DNA of 64,000 bases. It comes from Haemophilus_A paraphrohaemolyticus_A (GTDB lineage Bacteria > Pseudomonadota > Gammaproteobacteria > Enterobacterales > Pasteurellaceae). The position numbers and the translations under genes are program-made. Shown in pieces: positions 43,550 through 52,944 of the stretch; the stretch's first letter is position 1; every line of letters begins with the position of its first letter. Location: the NCBI RefSeq assembly GCF_003253115.1, contig NZ_QEQF01000005.1, forward strand, positions 1 to 64,000, read 5' to 3'. The notes under the pieces are model-generated. The model made no database searches, was not told where the DNA came from, and worked only from the letters and a program-made list of their open reading frames with translations.

Positions 43550-45256
43550 ATGAACACCAGTACGTTTAACCGTTCTTGGGCAAAAGTGATTTTAAATGCC
43601 GTGAACCGCTACGGCGTGAAACATTTTTGTATTGCTCCAGGCTCACGCTCCACCCCGCTTACATTGGAAGCATTACAACTACAACAAGAAAAACTCGCAC
43701 AATGCCACAGTCATTTTGACGAACGCGGCTTGGGCTTTTTTGCGTTAGGGATTGCGAAAGCCACCAATGCTCCTGTTGCTGTGATCGTCACCTCTGGCAC
43801 AGCAGTTGCTAATCTTTATCCTGCCATCATTGAGGCGAGCTTAACGCACCACAAAATGATCGTGTTAACTGCAGATCGCCCAACCGAGTTTATTGGCTGT
43901 GGGGTGAATCAAGCAATTGAACAGCAAGGTATTTTTGTAAATTACCCGATTGCAAGTATCAATCTGCCAAAAGCGGCTGACAGTTACTCTCCAACCTGGT
44001 TGGTTTCAACAATTGAGCAAGCTTGCAATAAACAGCAACAAGAAGGTGGCGTTATTCATATCAATGCTCCGTTTTCCGAGCCATTGTATGAGGCAGATGA
44101 AGCGGCGATAGCGAATAATCCATGGCTTAGCCCAATTCAAAGTTGGTTGAATAATCCACAAGCGAAATGGCTCGATCATCAGCAAATTCAAGCAGAAGTG
44201 TCCATGCATGCAAACTGGGATTACTGGCGAACCAAACGCGGGGTGATCGTGGTAGGACAATTGCCCGTTGAACAAGGCATTGGAATTAAAGCATGGGCGG
44301 AAACGCTGGGCTGGTGCTTGATTACCGATATTCAATCTTGCGTAGATGCCAGCCTGCCTTACGCAGATATTTGGCTCTCCAACAAAACCGTACACGACCT
44401 TTTATTGCAAGCGGACATCGTGATCCAATTCGGTTCTCGTATTGTGAGCAAACGCGTAAACCAATTCCTTGAAGCGTTCAAAGGTGAGTTCTGGCAAGTC
44501 GATGAGCACCAAGACAATATCAATCCGTTCTCACATCATCAAACCCGTTTTGTGGCGAAAGCTCATCACTTCTTGCGTGTGCATCCACCACTTCGCCAAA
44601 AACCGTGGCGATTGGAACCACTTGCGTTATCACAATTCTGTACAAATTTTATTGAAAAACAGATCGGCGGTGGCTTAAATGAAGCATCATTAGCACATAA
44701 TTTACAAGATGTGTTAGTGCCAAAAGGCAACCTTTTCTTAGGTAATAGTTTATTTGTGCGTTTAGTCGATGCATTATGTAAGCTCCCCGAAGGCTATCCA
44801 GTTTATACCAACCGTGGAGCTAGTGGCATTGATGGCTTAATTGCTACTTTTGCAGGTATTGCGAAAGGCAGTGAGCAACCGACAGTTGGCGTAATTGGCG
44901 ATATTTCCGCCTTGCACGATTTGAACTCGATTGCCTTGCTTTCGCAAATTAACCAACCGACTTTGTTGTTTGTCATCAACAACAGCGGCGGTGCGATTTT
45001 CGATATGCTACCTGTAGATAGCAAAGCAAAAGCACAATTCTACCGCTTGTCGCACAACCTTGAATTCGGACAAATCGCAACGATGTTCGGCATTGAGTAT
45101 ATTCGTCCATTCACTTGGGCAGATTTGAAAGCCAAACTCAAATTAGCTTACAACCGTCGTGCCGTAACTTTGGTGGAAATCAAAGTAAACGACCAAGACG
45201 GAAGCAATTTATACAAGTCGCTCATCAAACAAATTTCACAAGCGGAAATTGCCTAA
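43550..45256 (+). CDS. menD: 2-succinyl-5-enolpyruvyl-6-hydroxy-3-cyclohexene-1-carboxylate synthase
   Basis: 568 aa thiamine-diphosphate enzyme of menaquinone synthesis, joining isochorismate and 2-oxoglutarate. The cofactor-activating glutamate is E58 in CHSHFDERGLGFFALG. The isochorismate site is shown by APGSRSTPLT. The ThDP-binding motif GDISALHDLNSIALL..INNSGGAIF is in the C-terminal domain. It is translationally coupled to menH. Menaquinone fits the anaerobic respiration of this group. Confidence 0.97.
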   Translation: MNTSTFNRSWAKVILNAVNRYGVKHFCIAPGSRSTPLTLEALQLQQEKLAQCHSHFDERGLGFFALGIAKATNAPVAVIVTSGTAVANLYPAIIEASLTHHKMIVLTADRPTEFIGCGVNQAIEQQGIFVNYPIASINLPKAADSYSPTWLVSTIEQACNKQQQEGGVIHINAPFSEPLYEADEAAIANNPWLSPIQSWLNNPQAKWLDHQQIQAEVSMHANWDYWRTKRGVIVVGQLPVEQGIGIKAWAETLGWCLITDIQSCVDASLPYADIWLSNKTVHDLLLQADIVIQFGSRIVSKRVNQFLEAFKGEFWQVDEHQDNINPFSHHQTRFVAKAHHFLRVHPPLRQKPWRLEPLALSQFCTNFIEKQIGGGLNEASLAHNLQDVLVPKGNLFLGNSLFVRLVDALCKLPEGYPVYTNRGASGIDGLIATFAGIAKGSEQPTVGVIGDISALHDLNSIALLSQINQPTLLFVINNSGGAIFDMLPVDSKAKAQFYRLSHNLEFGQIATMFGIEYIRPFTWADLKAKLKLAYNRRAVTLVEIKVNDQDGSNLYKSLIKQISQAEIA

Positions 45257-46035
45257 TGTTAGCGTCATCTTGGCATTCAAACAGAAACAACGGGCAGGCA
45301 ACGCCCGTTGTTTTTTTACACGGCTTACTCGGTTCACAAGAGGATTGGCAAAGCGTGATTACCCTTTTGCAAAACTTCCCGCAATTTCGACCACTTACCA
45401 TTGACTTGCCTTTTCACGGCAAAAGCGAAAACATCGCTTGCCAAGATTTTGCTGATCTCAGAACTCAACTCCACCAAACGCTCACCACGTTATTAGGCAA
45501 TACGCCTTTCTTTCTTGTGGGCTACTCATTAGGCGGACGCGTTGCGTTGGATTACACCTTTCACGCCCAAAATCCACATTTACTCGGCATAATTTTAGAA
45601 GGCACAAACATTGGTTTAAAAACCGAAGCAGAACGCCAAGCTCGCTGGCAAAATGATCAATGCTGGGCCAATCGTTTCCGCACAGAGCCGATCATGCAAG
45701 TATTAGACGATTGGTATCAACAGCCTATTTTCGCTCATCTGGACGCTTGCAAGCGGTCAATTTTAATCGAAAAACGGCAACATAATTCAGGCAAGAATAT
45801 CGCCCAAATGTTGGAAAGTACAAGCCTTGCCAAACAGCAAGATTACGCAAACTTACTCAAAATGCGTAAAAAAAATATCACATTCTTTATTGGAGAAAAG
45901 GATCAAAAATTCCGCCAAATCGCGGAGGAAAACCAGCTTCCACATAGATTTATTGCCAACGCAGGGCACAATAGCCATGCGGAAAATACGGAGGGGTTTG
46001 TTCAAAGAATGATAGAAGCAATAGCTAATATATAA
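45256..46035 (+). CDS. menH: 2-succinyl-6-hydroxy-2,4-cyclohexadiene-1-carboxylate synthase
   Basis: 259 aa alpha/beta hydrolase fold enzyme that removes pyruvate from the MenD product. The nucleophile is S91 in LVGYSLGGR, with the oxyanion segment VVFLHGLLGS and the catalytic His in NAGHNSHAE. The ATG overlaps the menD stop by one base (TAATG). I chose it because it gives the family N-terminus; an in-frame upstream start lies inside menD. Confidence 0.93.
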   Translation: MLASSWHSNRNNGQATPVVFLHGLLGSQEDWQSVITLLQNFPQFRPLTIDLPFHGKSENIACQDFADLRTQLHQTLTTLLGNTPFFLVGYSLGGRVALDYTFHAQNPHLLGIILEGTNIGLKTEAERQARWQNDQCWANRFRTEPIMQVLDDWYQQPIFAHLDACKRSILIEKRQHNSGKNIAQMLESTSLAKQQDYANLLKMRKKNITFFIGEKDQKFRQIAEENQLPHRFIANAGHNSHAENTEGFVQRMIEAIANI

Positions 46036-46184
46036 CAATGAAAATTTCTAATACTTAAGAATGAAAAGAAATTTCATCGCTTGCCTGCCTTTATCTACCC
46101 ATCTTTCGCCTATTCCGCTATAATTCTCACAATTTTCCCGCTATCTTCCCTTTATCGGGAGCTAATTTTCAAAAGGACATAATT

Positions 46185-47960
46185 ATGATGCGTACAAACT
46201 ATTGTGGCGAATTAAACCGTAGCCACGTTGGACAGAATGTGACTTTAAGTGGCTGGGTACACCGTGTGCGTAACCTTGGTCGTTTTATCTTTATGCAAAT
46301 CCGCGACCGCGAAGGCGTGGTGCAAGTGTTCTTCGATGAGAAAGATGAAGCGTTGTTTAAAGTGGCATCCAGCCTGCGTGCGGAAGCCTGCGTGCAAATT
46401 CAAGGTGAAGTGATTGCACGTGATGAATCGCAAATCAATAAAGATATGGCAACGGGTGAAATCGAGGTGTTAGTAAAAAATGTGTTGGTATATAACAACG
46501 CTGATGTGCTGCCACTCGACTTCAACCAAAACAATACCGAAGAGCAACGCTTAAAATATCGCTACTTAGATTTACGCCGTCCTGAAATGGCGGAAAAACT
46601 CAAAACCCGTGCAAAAATCACCAGCTTCGTGCGTCGCTTCATGGACGAACACGGTTTCTTAGACATTGAAACCCCAATGCTGACCAAAGCAACCCCAGAA
46701 GGTGCGCGCGACTACCTCGTGCCGAGCCGTGTACACAAAGGCAAATTCTATGCGTTGCCACAATCTCCACAGCTTTTCAAACAGTTGTTGATGATGTCTG
46801 GTTTCGACCGCTACTATCAAATCGTGAAATGCTTCCGCGATGAAGATTTGCGTGCAGACCGCCAACCTGAATTTACCCAAATCGATGTGGAAACTTCATT
46901 CTTAACCGCTGAAGAAGTTCGTGCGATTATGGAAGAGATGATCCACGGTTTATGGTTAGATCGCTTAAACGTGGATTTAGGCAAATTCCCAATGATGACA
47001 TGGCACGAAGCGATGAACCGTTTTGGTTCTGATAAACCAGACCTTCGCAACCCGTTAGAATTAGTTGATGTCGCGGATATTTTAAAAGACGTTGAATTTA
47101 AAGTATTCCACGAGCCAGCGAACTCACCAGATGGTCGTGTAACAGTATTACGCGTGCCAAACGGTGCAACTTTAACCCGTAAACAAATTGATGAATACAC
47201 GCAATTTGTCGGCATTTATGGTGCAAAAGGTTTAGCGTGGGCGAAAATTAATGATGTAAACGCAGGCTTAGAAGGCGTACAAAGCCCTGTGGCAAAATTC
47301 TTAAACGAAGAAGTCATCAAAGCGTTAATTGCCCGTACCAACGCTCAAACGGGCGATATTTTATTCTTTGGTGCAGACAAATGGCAGGTAGTAACCGACT
47401 CAATGGGTGCATTACGCTTAAAAGTGGGTCGTGACTTAAACTTAACTGATTTAAATGCATGGAAACCGTTGTGGGTGATCGATTTCCCAATGTTTGAACG
47501 CGATGGTGAAGGCAATCTTTCAGCCATGCACCACCCATTCACCTCACCAAAAGGCTTAACCCCTGAAGAGTTGGCGGTAAACCCTGTGAATGCAGTGGCG
47601 AACGCTTACGATATGGTTATCAACGGCTACGAAGTGGGTGGCGGTTCTGTTCGTATTTTCGATCCGAAAATGCAACAAACCGTGTTCAACATTCTTGGAA
47701 TTAACGAGCAAGAACAACAAGAAAAATTCGGCTTCTTGCTCGATGCATTAAAATTCGGCACACCACCACACGCAGGTTTAGCATTCGGTTTAGACCGCTT
47801 GACAATGCTTATCACTGGCACAGAAAACATCCGCGATGTGATTGCCTTCCCGAAAACCACTGCAGCAGCATGTTTAATGACAGAAGCCCCAAGCTATGCA
47901 AATCCACAAGCGTTGGAAGAATTAGCTATTGCGGTGAAAGCGGTAGAAAAAGCGGAATAA
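46185..47960 (+). CDS. aspS: Aspartate--tRNA ligase
   Basis: 591 aa class II synthetase of the bacterial type, with an OB-fold anticodon domain at the N-terminus (GWVHRVRNLGRFIFMQIRDREG), motif 2 in KCFRDEDLRADRQPEFTQID, the GAD insertion domain in the middle, and motif 3 GLAFGLDRL near the end. AAGGAC lies 6 bases before the first of two adjacent ATGs; either may be used. A TATAAT at 46119-46124 is the likely -10 of its promoter. Confidence 0.98.
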   Translation: MMRTNYCGELNRSHVGQNVTLSGWVHRVRNLGRFIFMQIRDREGVVQVFFDEKDEALFKVASSLRAEACVQIQGEVIARDESQINKDMATGEIEVLVKNVLVYNNADVLPLDFNQNNTEEQRLKYRYLDLRRPEMAEKLKTRAKITSFVRRFMDEHGFLDIETPMLTKATPEGARDYLVPSRVHKGKFYALPQSPQLFKQLLMMSGFDRYYQIVKCFRDEDLRADRQPEFTQIDVETSFLTAEEVRAIMEEMIHGLWLDRLNVDLGKFPMMTWHEAMNRFGSDKPDLRNPLELVDVADILKDVEFKVFHEPANSPDGRVTVLRVPNGATLTRKQIDEYTQFVGIYGAKGLAWAKINDVNAGLEGVQSPVAKFLNEEVIKALIARTNAQTGDILFFGADKWQVVTDSMGALRLKVGRDLNLTDLNAWKPLWVIDFPMFERDGEGNLSAMHHPFTSPKGLTPEELAVNPVNAVANAYDMVINGYEVGGGSVRIFDPKMQQTVFNILGINEQEQQEKFGFLLDALKFGTPPHAGLAFGLDRLTMLITGTENIRDVIAFPKTTAAACLMTEAPSYANPQALEELAIAVKAVEKAE

Positions 47961-47975
47961 TTTGCGAATTGAAAA

Positions 47976-48009
47976 CAAAAAATGCGATCAGAAATGATCG
48001 CATTTTTAT
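47976..48009 (+). terminator. Terminator of aspS
   Basis: AATGCGATCA (47981-47990), loop GAAA and TGATCGCATT (47995-48004), followed by TTTATTT: a perfect 10-bp hairpin. Confidence 0.9.
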
Positions 48010-48111
48010 TTATACAACCGCCCGCAGAATCTCCACCTCCGCAATGGAAATGAGCACAGTAGGAAAAAGGAAAATCGCATCATAGCAAAGAAAGTTGCCA
48101 TCACCGCCAAG

Positions 48112-48318
48112 TTGCCGGATAAAATCACTGGTGCAATAGTACAGGCGCAACGCTTATTTGGCGATCCTGATGATATGCTGTACATCATCACAGAAAATCT
48201 CAATACCTTCCGTGAACTCTACAACAAACGACTTACTGCCTTGCCGCACGTTTTGCGATTGAATTCGACTTTGGTAATGAAGAAAATTGTGAAGAAAGAA
48301 TTGCCGATTGAAGGCTAA
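48112..48318 (+). pseudogene. C-terminal remnant of an Lrp/AsnC-family regulator
   Basis: About 68 codons encode the second half of an Lrp/AsnC ligand-binding (RAM) domain: IVQAQRLFGDPDDMLYIITE, then FRELYNKRLTALPHVLRLN, STLVMKKIV and the characteristic end KELPI. The helix-turn-helix half is missing; upstream frames (48010-48111) contain nothing I can assign. A TTG at 48112 is the only possible start, without a ribosome site. It marks the left edge of the 48-58 kb mosaic. Confidence 0.7.
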
Positions 48319-48337
48319 GGTTGCTATTTCTAGTAGA

Positions 48338-49129
48338 TTAATTTCCATGACTTTGCTTATAAATCATGTCTGCCCCTTGCCACACGCCGTGATCAAAGCA
48401 ATAAGTATATTTCATTGGAATACGAAAGTGCGGTCGATTTTTAAAAAGATTTTGCAAAAGCGGATGTTTAAGCAATTCCGCTTGTTCGTTATAACTTTGT
48501 TGGTCGCTGATTTCAATCAACACGTTTGGTTCAGCTAGTAGCACTTTTTCAAGAGAAAAATTTTGTGCCGTAAGTGGTGTTTTTAGCGGGGTTAAGCCTA
48601 GCAAATTAAGTAAAGTGGGGTATTGTGGCGTATAAGTTTCTACAATGCCGGTATCTGAAAGTATTAATGTGTCAGTGAGTGATAGATTGAGGCGAGAATC
48701 TTGTAATTTAAGTTTTTCAACCAAAGATTCTGCCTGCATTTCATTACCTGTGAGTTTACCCAAGTGCAATATTAGCCCAAATAATTCTTCTGCCGTTTGT
48801 GGCGTGTCATTAATTGGTTCAATTTTTGCCCCGAGTTTTTTCAAATCTTCTACAAGTTGTGGATAAAAGGTTTCATTGATAAGAAACGTTTTATCGAGAT
48901 AGGGCAATAATGCGGTGAGTTGAGGCTCAAGTGTTGGCTTATCCACATTGAGTTTATCCAACATCATCAAGGGATTTTTAGAATAAGGTGACTGCGCAGC
49001 AATTTGCTCAGGACGCGCAATTTCCGACAAAAGACGATCGCTACAAAGCGTGAGCGAGACAAATTGCTCCGACGCATGCGAAGTCAAGGGCAAGAAAAGT
49101 GCAGTTAAAATCAAACGAGTTTTTTGCAT
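48338..49129 (-). CDS. ABC-type cobalamin/siderophore-class substrate-binding protein
   Basis: 263 aa with a short signal peptide (LTSHA, cleavage near 19). It has the BtuF-like type III periplasmic binding fold: SLTLCSDRLLSEIARPEQIAA at the start, a long linking helix near 118-150, and a late RHP-type segment (AELLKHPLLQNL). Together with the TonB-dependent receptor upstream it would carry vitamin B12 or an iron-chelate. No permease or ATPase gene follows; the next sequence is the Lrp remnant and aspS. It carries a Hin-type uptake core at 48426-48434. The substrate is inferred only. Confidence 0.75.
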   Translation of the reverse strand: MQKTRLILTALFLPLTSHASEQFVSLTLCSDRLLSEIARPEQIAAQSPYSKNPLMMLDKLNVDKPTLEPQLTALLPYLDKTFLINETFYPQLVEDLKKLGAKIEPINDTPQTAEELFGLILHLGKLTGNEMQAESLVEKLKLQDSRLNLSLTDTLILSDTGIVETYTPQYPTLLNLLGLTPLKTPLTAQNFSLEKVLLAEPNVLIEISDQQSYNEQAELLKHPLLQNLFKNRPHFRIPMKYTYCFDHGVWQGADMIYKQSHGN

Positions 49130-49132
49130 ATA

Positions 49133-49142
49133 GATAATGATA
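49133..49142 (-). promoter_or_regulatory. Possible Fur half-site before binding protein
   Basis: GATAATGATA (49133-49142) equals the first ten bases of the Fur consensus and lies directly upstream of the binding-protein start. The second half is not conserved, so this is a weak call. Confidence 0.3.
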
Positions 49143-49160
49143 CGCTACGCCATCAAGAAT

Positions 49161-49187
49161 GTAAAAAGGCGTGCTAAGCACGCCCTT
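49161..49187 (-). terminator. Terminator after TonB-dependent receptor
   Basis: AGGCGTGCT and AGCACGCCT-type arms around TA form a strong hairpin with TTTTTAC on the minus strand, between the receptor stop and the binding-protein start. Confidence 0.75.
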
Positions 49188-49202
49188 ATATGTGGGTAAT
49201 AA

Positions 49203-51137
49203 TTAGAACGATCCTTTTAACCCAACGTAAACATTACGTCCGTCTTGGCCATAGCCTACAATGTTTTCGTATTTTTTATTGAATACGTTGTTAAGGTTCG
49301 CATAAATTGTCAAGCTATCTGCTACTTTATAGTTCACGCCAAAGTTTGCCAAAGTGTAAGATGGCATTTTGAAATCGCCGGAATCAAGACGTTTACCCAC
49401 ATAAGAAACATTCACGTCAGAACCTAATTTTTCCGTGATTTGATAAGCTAAACCAAGGTTTCCTGTGTGTTTCGGACGACGAACATAGTTTGAACCGTAT
49501 TGATCATTTTCAGATTTAATATAAGTGTAAGTATAGTTCGCGTAACCTGACAACTGCTCGGTAAATTTACCGTTATACGCCACTTCTACGCCTTTGATTT
49601 TGGTTTTACCGTCACGATTGATTGTGCGATAAGCTGTAGAACCTCTAACTGGGACTGCAGAAAGGAAATTATCTACATTACGGGCAAAGAGTGTGGTATC
49701 TAAGCTATGACGTTTGTCATTGCTTTCAACTAATAAACCTAATTCACCACCTAAGCTTTTTTCTGGTTTTAAATTTGGGTTTGCAGCCCAACTGGTAGAA
49801 TTACCCCATCCATAAACATCAATAAATGTTGGATTGTGGATTGCTTTACCAATACTTGCGTGTGCTTTTAAATTTTGTGATAAACGATAAGCTCCAGCAA
49901 GGCGAGCCGTGAATGCATTTTCAAATAAGCTGTTATCTGTATAACGACCGCTTACAGAGAGACTATGGTCAGATTCAGTAAATAAACGGTACTCTGTGGC
50001 AACACTTTTCTCGGTTAATTTTTTCTCAGCAAAATTGTAAGCGGAAGCAATATATTTCGTATTTTGGTAATCTGCTAATACGCTGACGGCTTGTTTGACT
50101 TCACCTTCACGGTCGAAGTTAATATCAAGTTGATAGTTCGTATTCAACTTTTTGCTGTCGTATTCTGTTTTACCAATAGCGGAAGCCCAACTTTGATATT
50201 GTGCAGTATCAGCATCCATTTTAACGTGACTTACCGCCGCTTTATGCACGAATAAATCTTCTGCATTACCAAAATAACCGCTTAATTTATAGCGAGTTTC
50301 GCGTGTACGGGTATTATCATCAAATTTTAATTCATCTGCTGCACTATTATCCAAATGCAAGGTTTGAGAAGAGTGAGAAGCAAGGAAATCCACTCCTTTT
50401 TTACTATCATCAAAACCTAAACGCATAGACACGTTATCACGGTGGAAGCCATCCTTTTCAGTTGCCGGTACATTTGTACTTTTCGCACCGGATACGCTCG
50501 TATAATTAAATACGCGTTCACTACGCGCAGAAATCCCTTGCGTACGATGGCTATCACCATGAAGGGCATAGTAAAGACCGTGATGTTGACCAGAAAGGGT
50601 GACAGAACCATCACGGGTGCGATGAGAACCTGCGCCTAAATCAAAATCGACGTTAAATTCCTTGTCTTTATATAACCCGCTTTTGGTGGTGATATAAACT
50701 ACGCCGCCCATAGCATCACTGCCCCAAAGTGCAGATTGTTCGCCACGCAATACTTCAATTTGTTCAATATTACTTAATGCTAAACCGCCAAAATCAAAGT
50801 TAGTATCAGCCGGATTAACGCGAATGCCGTCAATAATGACCGCAGTATGTTTTGAATTTGCACCACGTAAGAATAAACTAGTTACAGCACCACGCCCTCC
50901 ATTAGCACCCATCGCCACACCCGGCACAGTCTTCAACACATCACTTACATAAGTCGCATTACGCTGTGCAAAATCTTTTTCTGTTAATACTGTGACTGAT
51001 GATGCAGTTTGATCTTGGTTTACAGGTGTTGCGTAAGCCGAATACACATTGATCGGTTCAAGCTCGGTTTTGGTTTCAGCTTGTACAAAAACCGATGCAC
51101 TCAATAAAAGTGCGGTAGTAATTAAGTTAGTTTTCAT
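49203..51137 (-). CDS. TonB-dependent outer membrane receptor (BtuB-like)
   Basis: 644 aa from the ATG at 51135-51137, which starts a signal peptide ending VFVQA (cleavage after 20). The TonB box is near EPINVYSA (27-34). The plug domain shows VLKTVPGVAMGANGG, SLFLRGANSKHTAVIIDGIRVN, IEQIEVLRGEQSALWGSDAMGGVVYI, close to BtuB. A 22-strand barrel follows and ends NVYVGLKGSF with a terminal Phe. Probable ligand is cobalamin or another large chelate. A Hin-type uptake core at 51108-51116 lies inside the signal-peptide region. It is probably partnered by the binding protein downstream. Confidence 0.88.
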   Translation of the reverse strand: MKTNLITTALLLSASVFVQAETKTELEPINVYSAYATPVNQDQTASSVTVLTEKDFAQRNATYVSDVLKTVPGVAMGANGGRGAVTSLFLRGANSKHTAVIIDGIRVNPADTNFDFGGLALSNIEQIEVLRGEQSALWGSDAMGGVVYITTKSGLYKDKEFNVDFDLGAGSHRTRDGSVTLSGQHHGLYYALHGDSHRTQGISARSERVFNYTSVSGAKSTNVPATEKDGFHRDNVSMRLGFDDSKKGVDFLASHSSQTLHLDNSAADELKFDDNTRTRETRYKLSGYFGNAEDLFVHKAAVSHVKMDADTAQYQSWASAIGKTEYDSKKLNTNYQLDINFDREGEVKQAVSVLADYQNTKYIASAYNFAEKKLTEKSVATEYRLFTESDHSLSVSGRYTDNSLFENAFTARLAGAYRLSQNLKAHASIGKAIHNPTFIDVYGWGNSTSWAANPNLKPEKSLGGELGLLVESNDKRHSLDTTLFARNVDNFLSAVPVRGSTAYRTINRDGKTKIKGVEVAYNGKFTEQLSGYANYTYTYIKSENDQYGSNYVRRPKHTGNLGLAYQITEKLGSDVNVSYVGKRLDSGDFKMPSYTLANFGVNYKVADSLTIYANLNNVFNKKYENIVGYGQDGRNVYVGLKGSF

Positions 51138-51335
51138 TAAGTTGGTTCCTCTTTTTAAAAAGTGCGCTATTTTGGCACAATAGACATTCATTTCCTAGTT
51201 GAGAATTTTCATTTACTTTAAAAATTCTGTTCATTTTATAAAAAAATTCGTTTTTTGACCGCACTTTTTCACCTTTATCAGCCTTGCGCTTTCAAGTATA
51301 ATGCGGGCATTTTTAATCACATTAGATCAACGATT

Positions 51336-52244
51336 ATGAGCACAAAATTTAACGTAAAAACATTCCAGGGTATGATTTTAGCCCTGCAAGAATATTGGGC
51401 AAACCAAGGCTGCACTATTGTGCAACCTTTTGATATGGAAGTAGGCGCAGGTACCTCTCACCCAATGACCGCATTACGCGCATTAGGCCCAGAGCCGATG
51501 GCATTTGCTTATGTGCAACCTTCACGTCGTCCGACCGATGGTCGTTATGGCGAAAATCCAAACCGTTTACAACATTACTATCAATTCCAAGTGGTGATCA
51601 AACCCTCTCCGGACAATATTCAAGAACTTTATTTAGGTTCCCTTGAAATGCTTGGTTTCGATCCGACCAAAAACGACATTCGTTTCGTAGAAGATAATTG
51701 GGAAAACCCAACCTTAGGTGCATGGGGCTTGGGTTGGGAAGTGTGGCTAAACGGGATGGAAGTGACCCAATTTACCTATTTCCAACAAGTGGGTGGCTTA
51801 GAATGTAAACCTGTAACGGGCGAGGTGACTTACGGTTTAGAGCGTTTAGCCATGTACATTCAAGGCGTAGATTCTGTGTATGACCTAGTTTGGTCTGACG
51901 GCCCATTAGGCAAAACCACTTATGGCGATGTTTTCCATCAAAATGAAGTTGAGCAATCAACCTATAACTTTGAACACGCAAACACAGATTTCTTATTCTA
52001 CTGCTTCGATCAATACGAAAAAGAGGCACAAGAGTTATTAGCCTTAGAAAAACCGTTACCATTGCCAGCTTATGAGCGCATTTTGAAAGCAGCACACAGC
52101 TTTAACTTGTTAGATGCACGTAAAGCAATTTCGGTAACAGAACGCCAACGCTATATTTTACGCATTCGTGCATTAACTAAAGGTGTGGCGGAAGCCTATT
52201 ATGCAAGCCGTGAAGCCTTAGGTTTCCCTGGTTGTAAAAAATAA
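51336..52244 (+). CDS. glyQ: Glycine--tRNA ligase alpha subunit
   Basis: 302 aa, the catalytic subunit of the alpha2-beta2 bacterial enzyme. Class II motifs are seen in WANQGCTIVQPFDMEVGAGTSHP, YVQPSRRPTDGRYGENPNRLQ and the GLERLAMYIQGV motif 3. The start at 51336 (MSTKFNVKTFQG) fits the family. It normally adjoins glyS, but here 3.6 kb of other genes separate them. Downstream is a hairpin of two inverted Hin-type uptake signals. Confidence 0.97.
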   Translation: MSTKFNVKTFQGMILALQEYWANQGCTIVQPFDMEVGAGTSHPMTALRALGPEPMAFAYVQPSRRPTDGRYGENPNRLQHYYQFQVVIKPSPDNIQELYLGSLEMLGFDPTKNDIRFVEDNWENPTLGAWGLGWEVWLNGMEVTQFTYFQQVGGLECKPVTGEVTYGLERLAMYIQGVDSVYDLVWSDGPLGKTTYGDVFHQNEVEQSTYNFEHANTDFLFYCFDQYEKEAQELLALEKPLPLPAYERILKAAHSFNLLDARKAISVTERQRYILRIRALTKGVAEAYYASREALGFPGCKK

Positions 52245-52262
52245 GGCTTAAACAAATTCACA

Positions 52263-52290
52263 AAAGTGCGGTGAAATTTGACCGCACTTC
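52263..52290 (+). terminator. Hairpin of two inverted Hin-type uptake signals
   Basis: AAGTGCGGT (52264-52272) and ACCGCACTT (52281-52289) form a 9-bp stem with an 8-nt loop just after glyQ. No T-run follows, so termination is likely partial and the next gene may be read through. Confidence 0.6.
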
Positions 52291-52301
52291 AGGAGAGCAA
52301 A

Positions 52302-52562
52302 ATGAGCAAACCAATTCTTTTTTATGCAGAAACATGCCCAGATACCGCACCATTTGTCGCGGAGTTGGATCGCTTAGGCGTGGATTACGATGAAGTAGAA
52401 ATTATGACTTCATTACCTAATCTCAAGCAATTTATTCGTTTACGCGATAGCAGAGCAGAATTTGATAACTCGAAAGCAAATGGCTATTTGGGTATTCCAG
52501 CGTTGTTATTACCAAATGGCGATGTTGTTTTAGATGAATCCAAATTAAAAGAGATTTTCTAA
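52302..52562 (+). CDS. Glutaredoxin-like small protein
   Basis: 86 aa with the thioredoxin-type fold of glutaredoxins: ILFYAETCPDTAPF places a single active-site cysteine C12 in CPDT, followed by a helix, the strand DYDEVEIM, a GIPALLL segment with the cis-proline, and a final helix. Monothiol chemistry or substrate binding rather than disulfide reduction is likely. The start has an AGGAGA ribosome site 6 bases upstream; an upstream in-frame ATG lies in the uptake hairpin. Exact role unknown. Confidence 0.75.
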   Translation: MSKPILFYAETCPDTAPFVAELDRLGVDYDEVEIMTSLPNLKQFIRLRDSRAEFDNSKANGYLGIPALLLPNGDVVLDESKLKEIF

Positions 52563-52563
52563 A

Positions 52564-52944
52564 GTGATAAAAAAAACGTTAGCTCTTGCAACTTCAGCGA
52601 TGATTTTGACCGCTTGTAGCAATGCGCAACCACAAGCTGAAATGCCAACTGTGGGCGGTGAAACAGATGCTCACAGTTGCTTACCAAGTGCGGGACAGTC
52701 TTATTCTTATTTGAAAAAAGCCTGTGTACAAGTGTTTGATGTGGCGGATATTAAGTTAGACGATCCTGCGAATAAAACCCAAGCGGTTTATGGCATTCTT
52801 TCGGAAGATAAGCAACAGGTTGAAGTGTTTGCTTCTGATTTGCCTGAAAATACGATTTTAGATGTGGTAAAAGGCGGATATGTCTCCAAAGATGGCAAAG
52901 TGCGTTTAATGAAAACCAAGAAAAGTTGGAAAATTCGTAAGTAA
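52564..52944 (+). CDS. Small conserved lipoprotein
   Basis: 126 aa. It begins with GTG one base after the previous stop. The signal peptide ends in the lipobox LTAC (C18), and the mature protein contains two further cysteines (AHSCLPS and KKACVQVFD). The C-terminal half is beta-rich and basic. I do not recognise a named family. Overlap TAATG with the next gene suggests co-translation. Confidence 0.75.
   Translation: MIKKTLALATSAMILTACSNAQPQAEMPTVGGETDAHSCLPSAGQSYSYLKKACVQVFDVADIKLDDPANKTQAVYGILSEDKQQVEVFASDLPENTILDVVKGGYVSKDGKVRLMKTKKSWKIRK

Noticed and set aside
47870..48085. Plus-strand frame across the aspS terminator
   Set aside because: It overlaps the aspS end and the terminator stem, and has no ribosome site.
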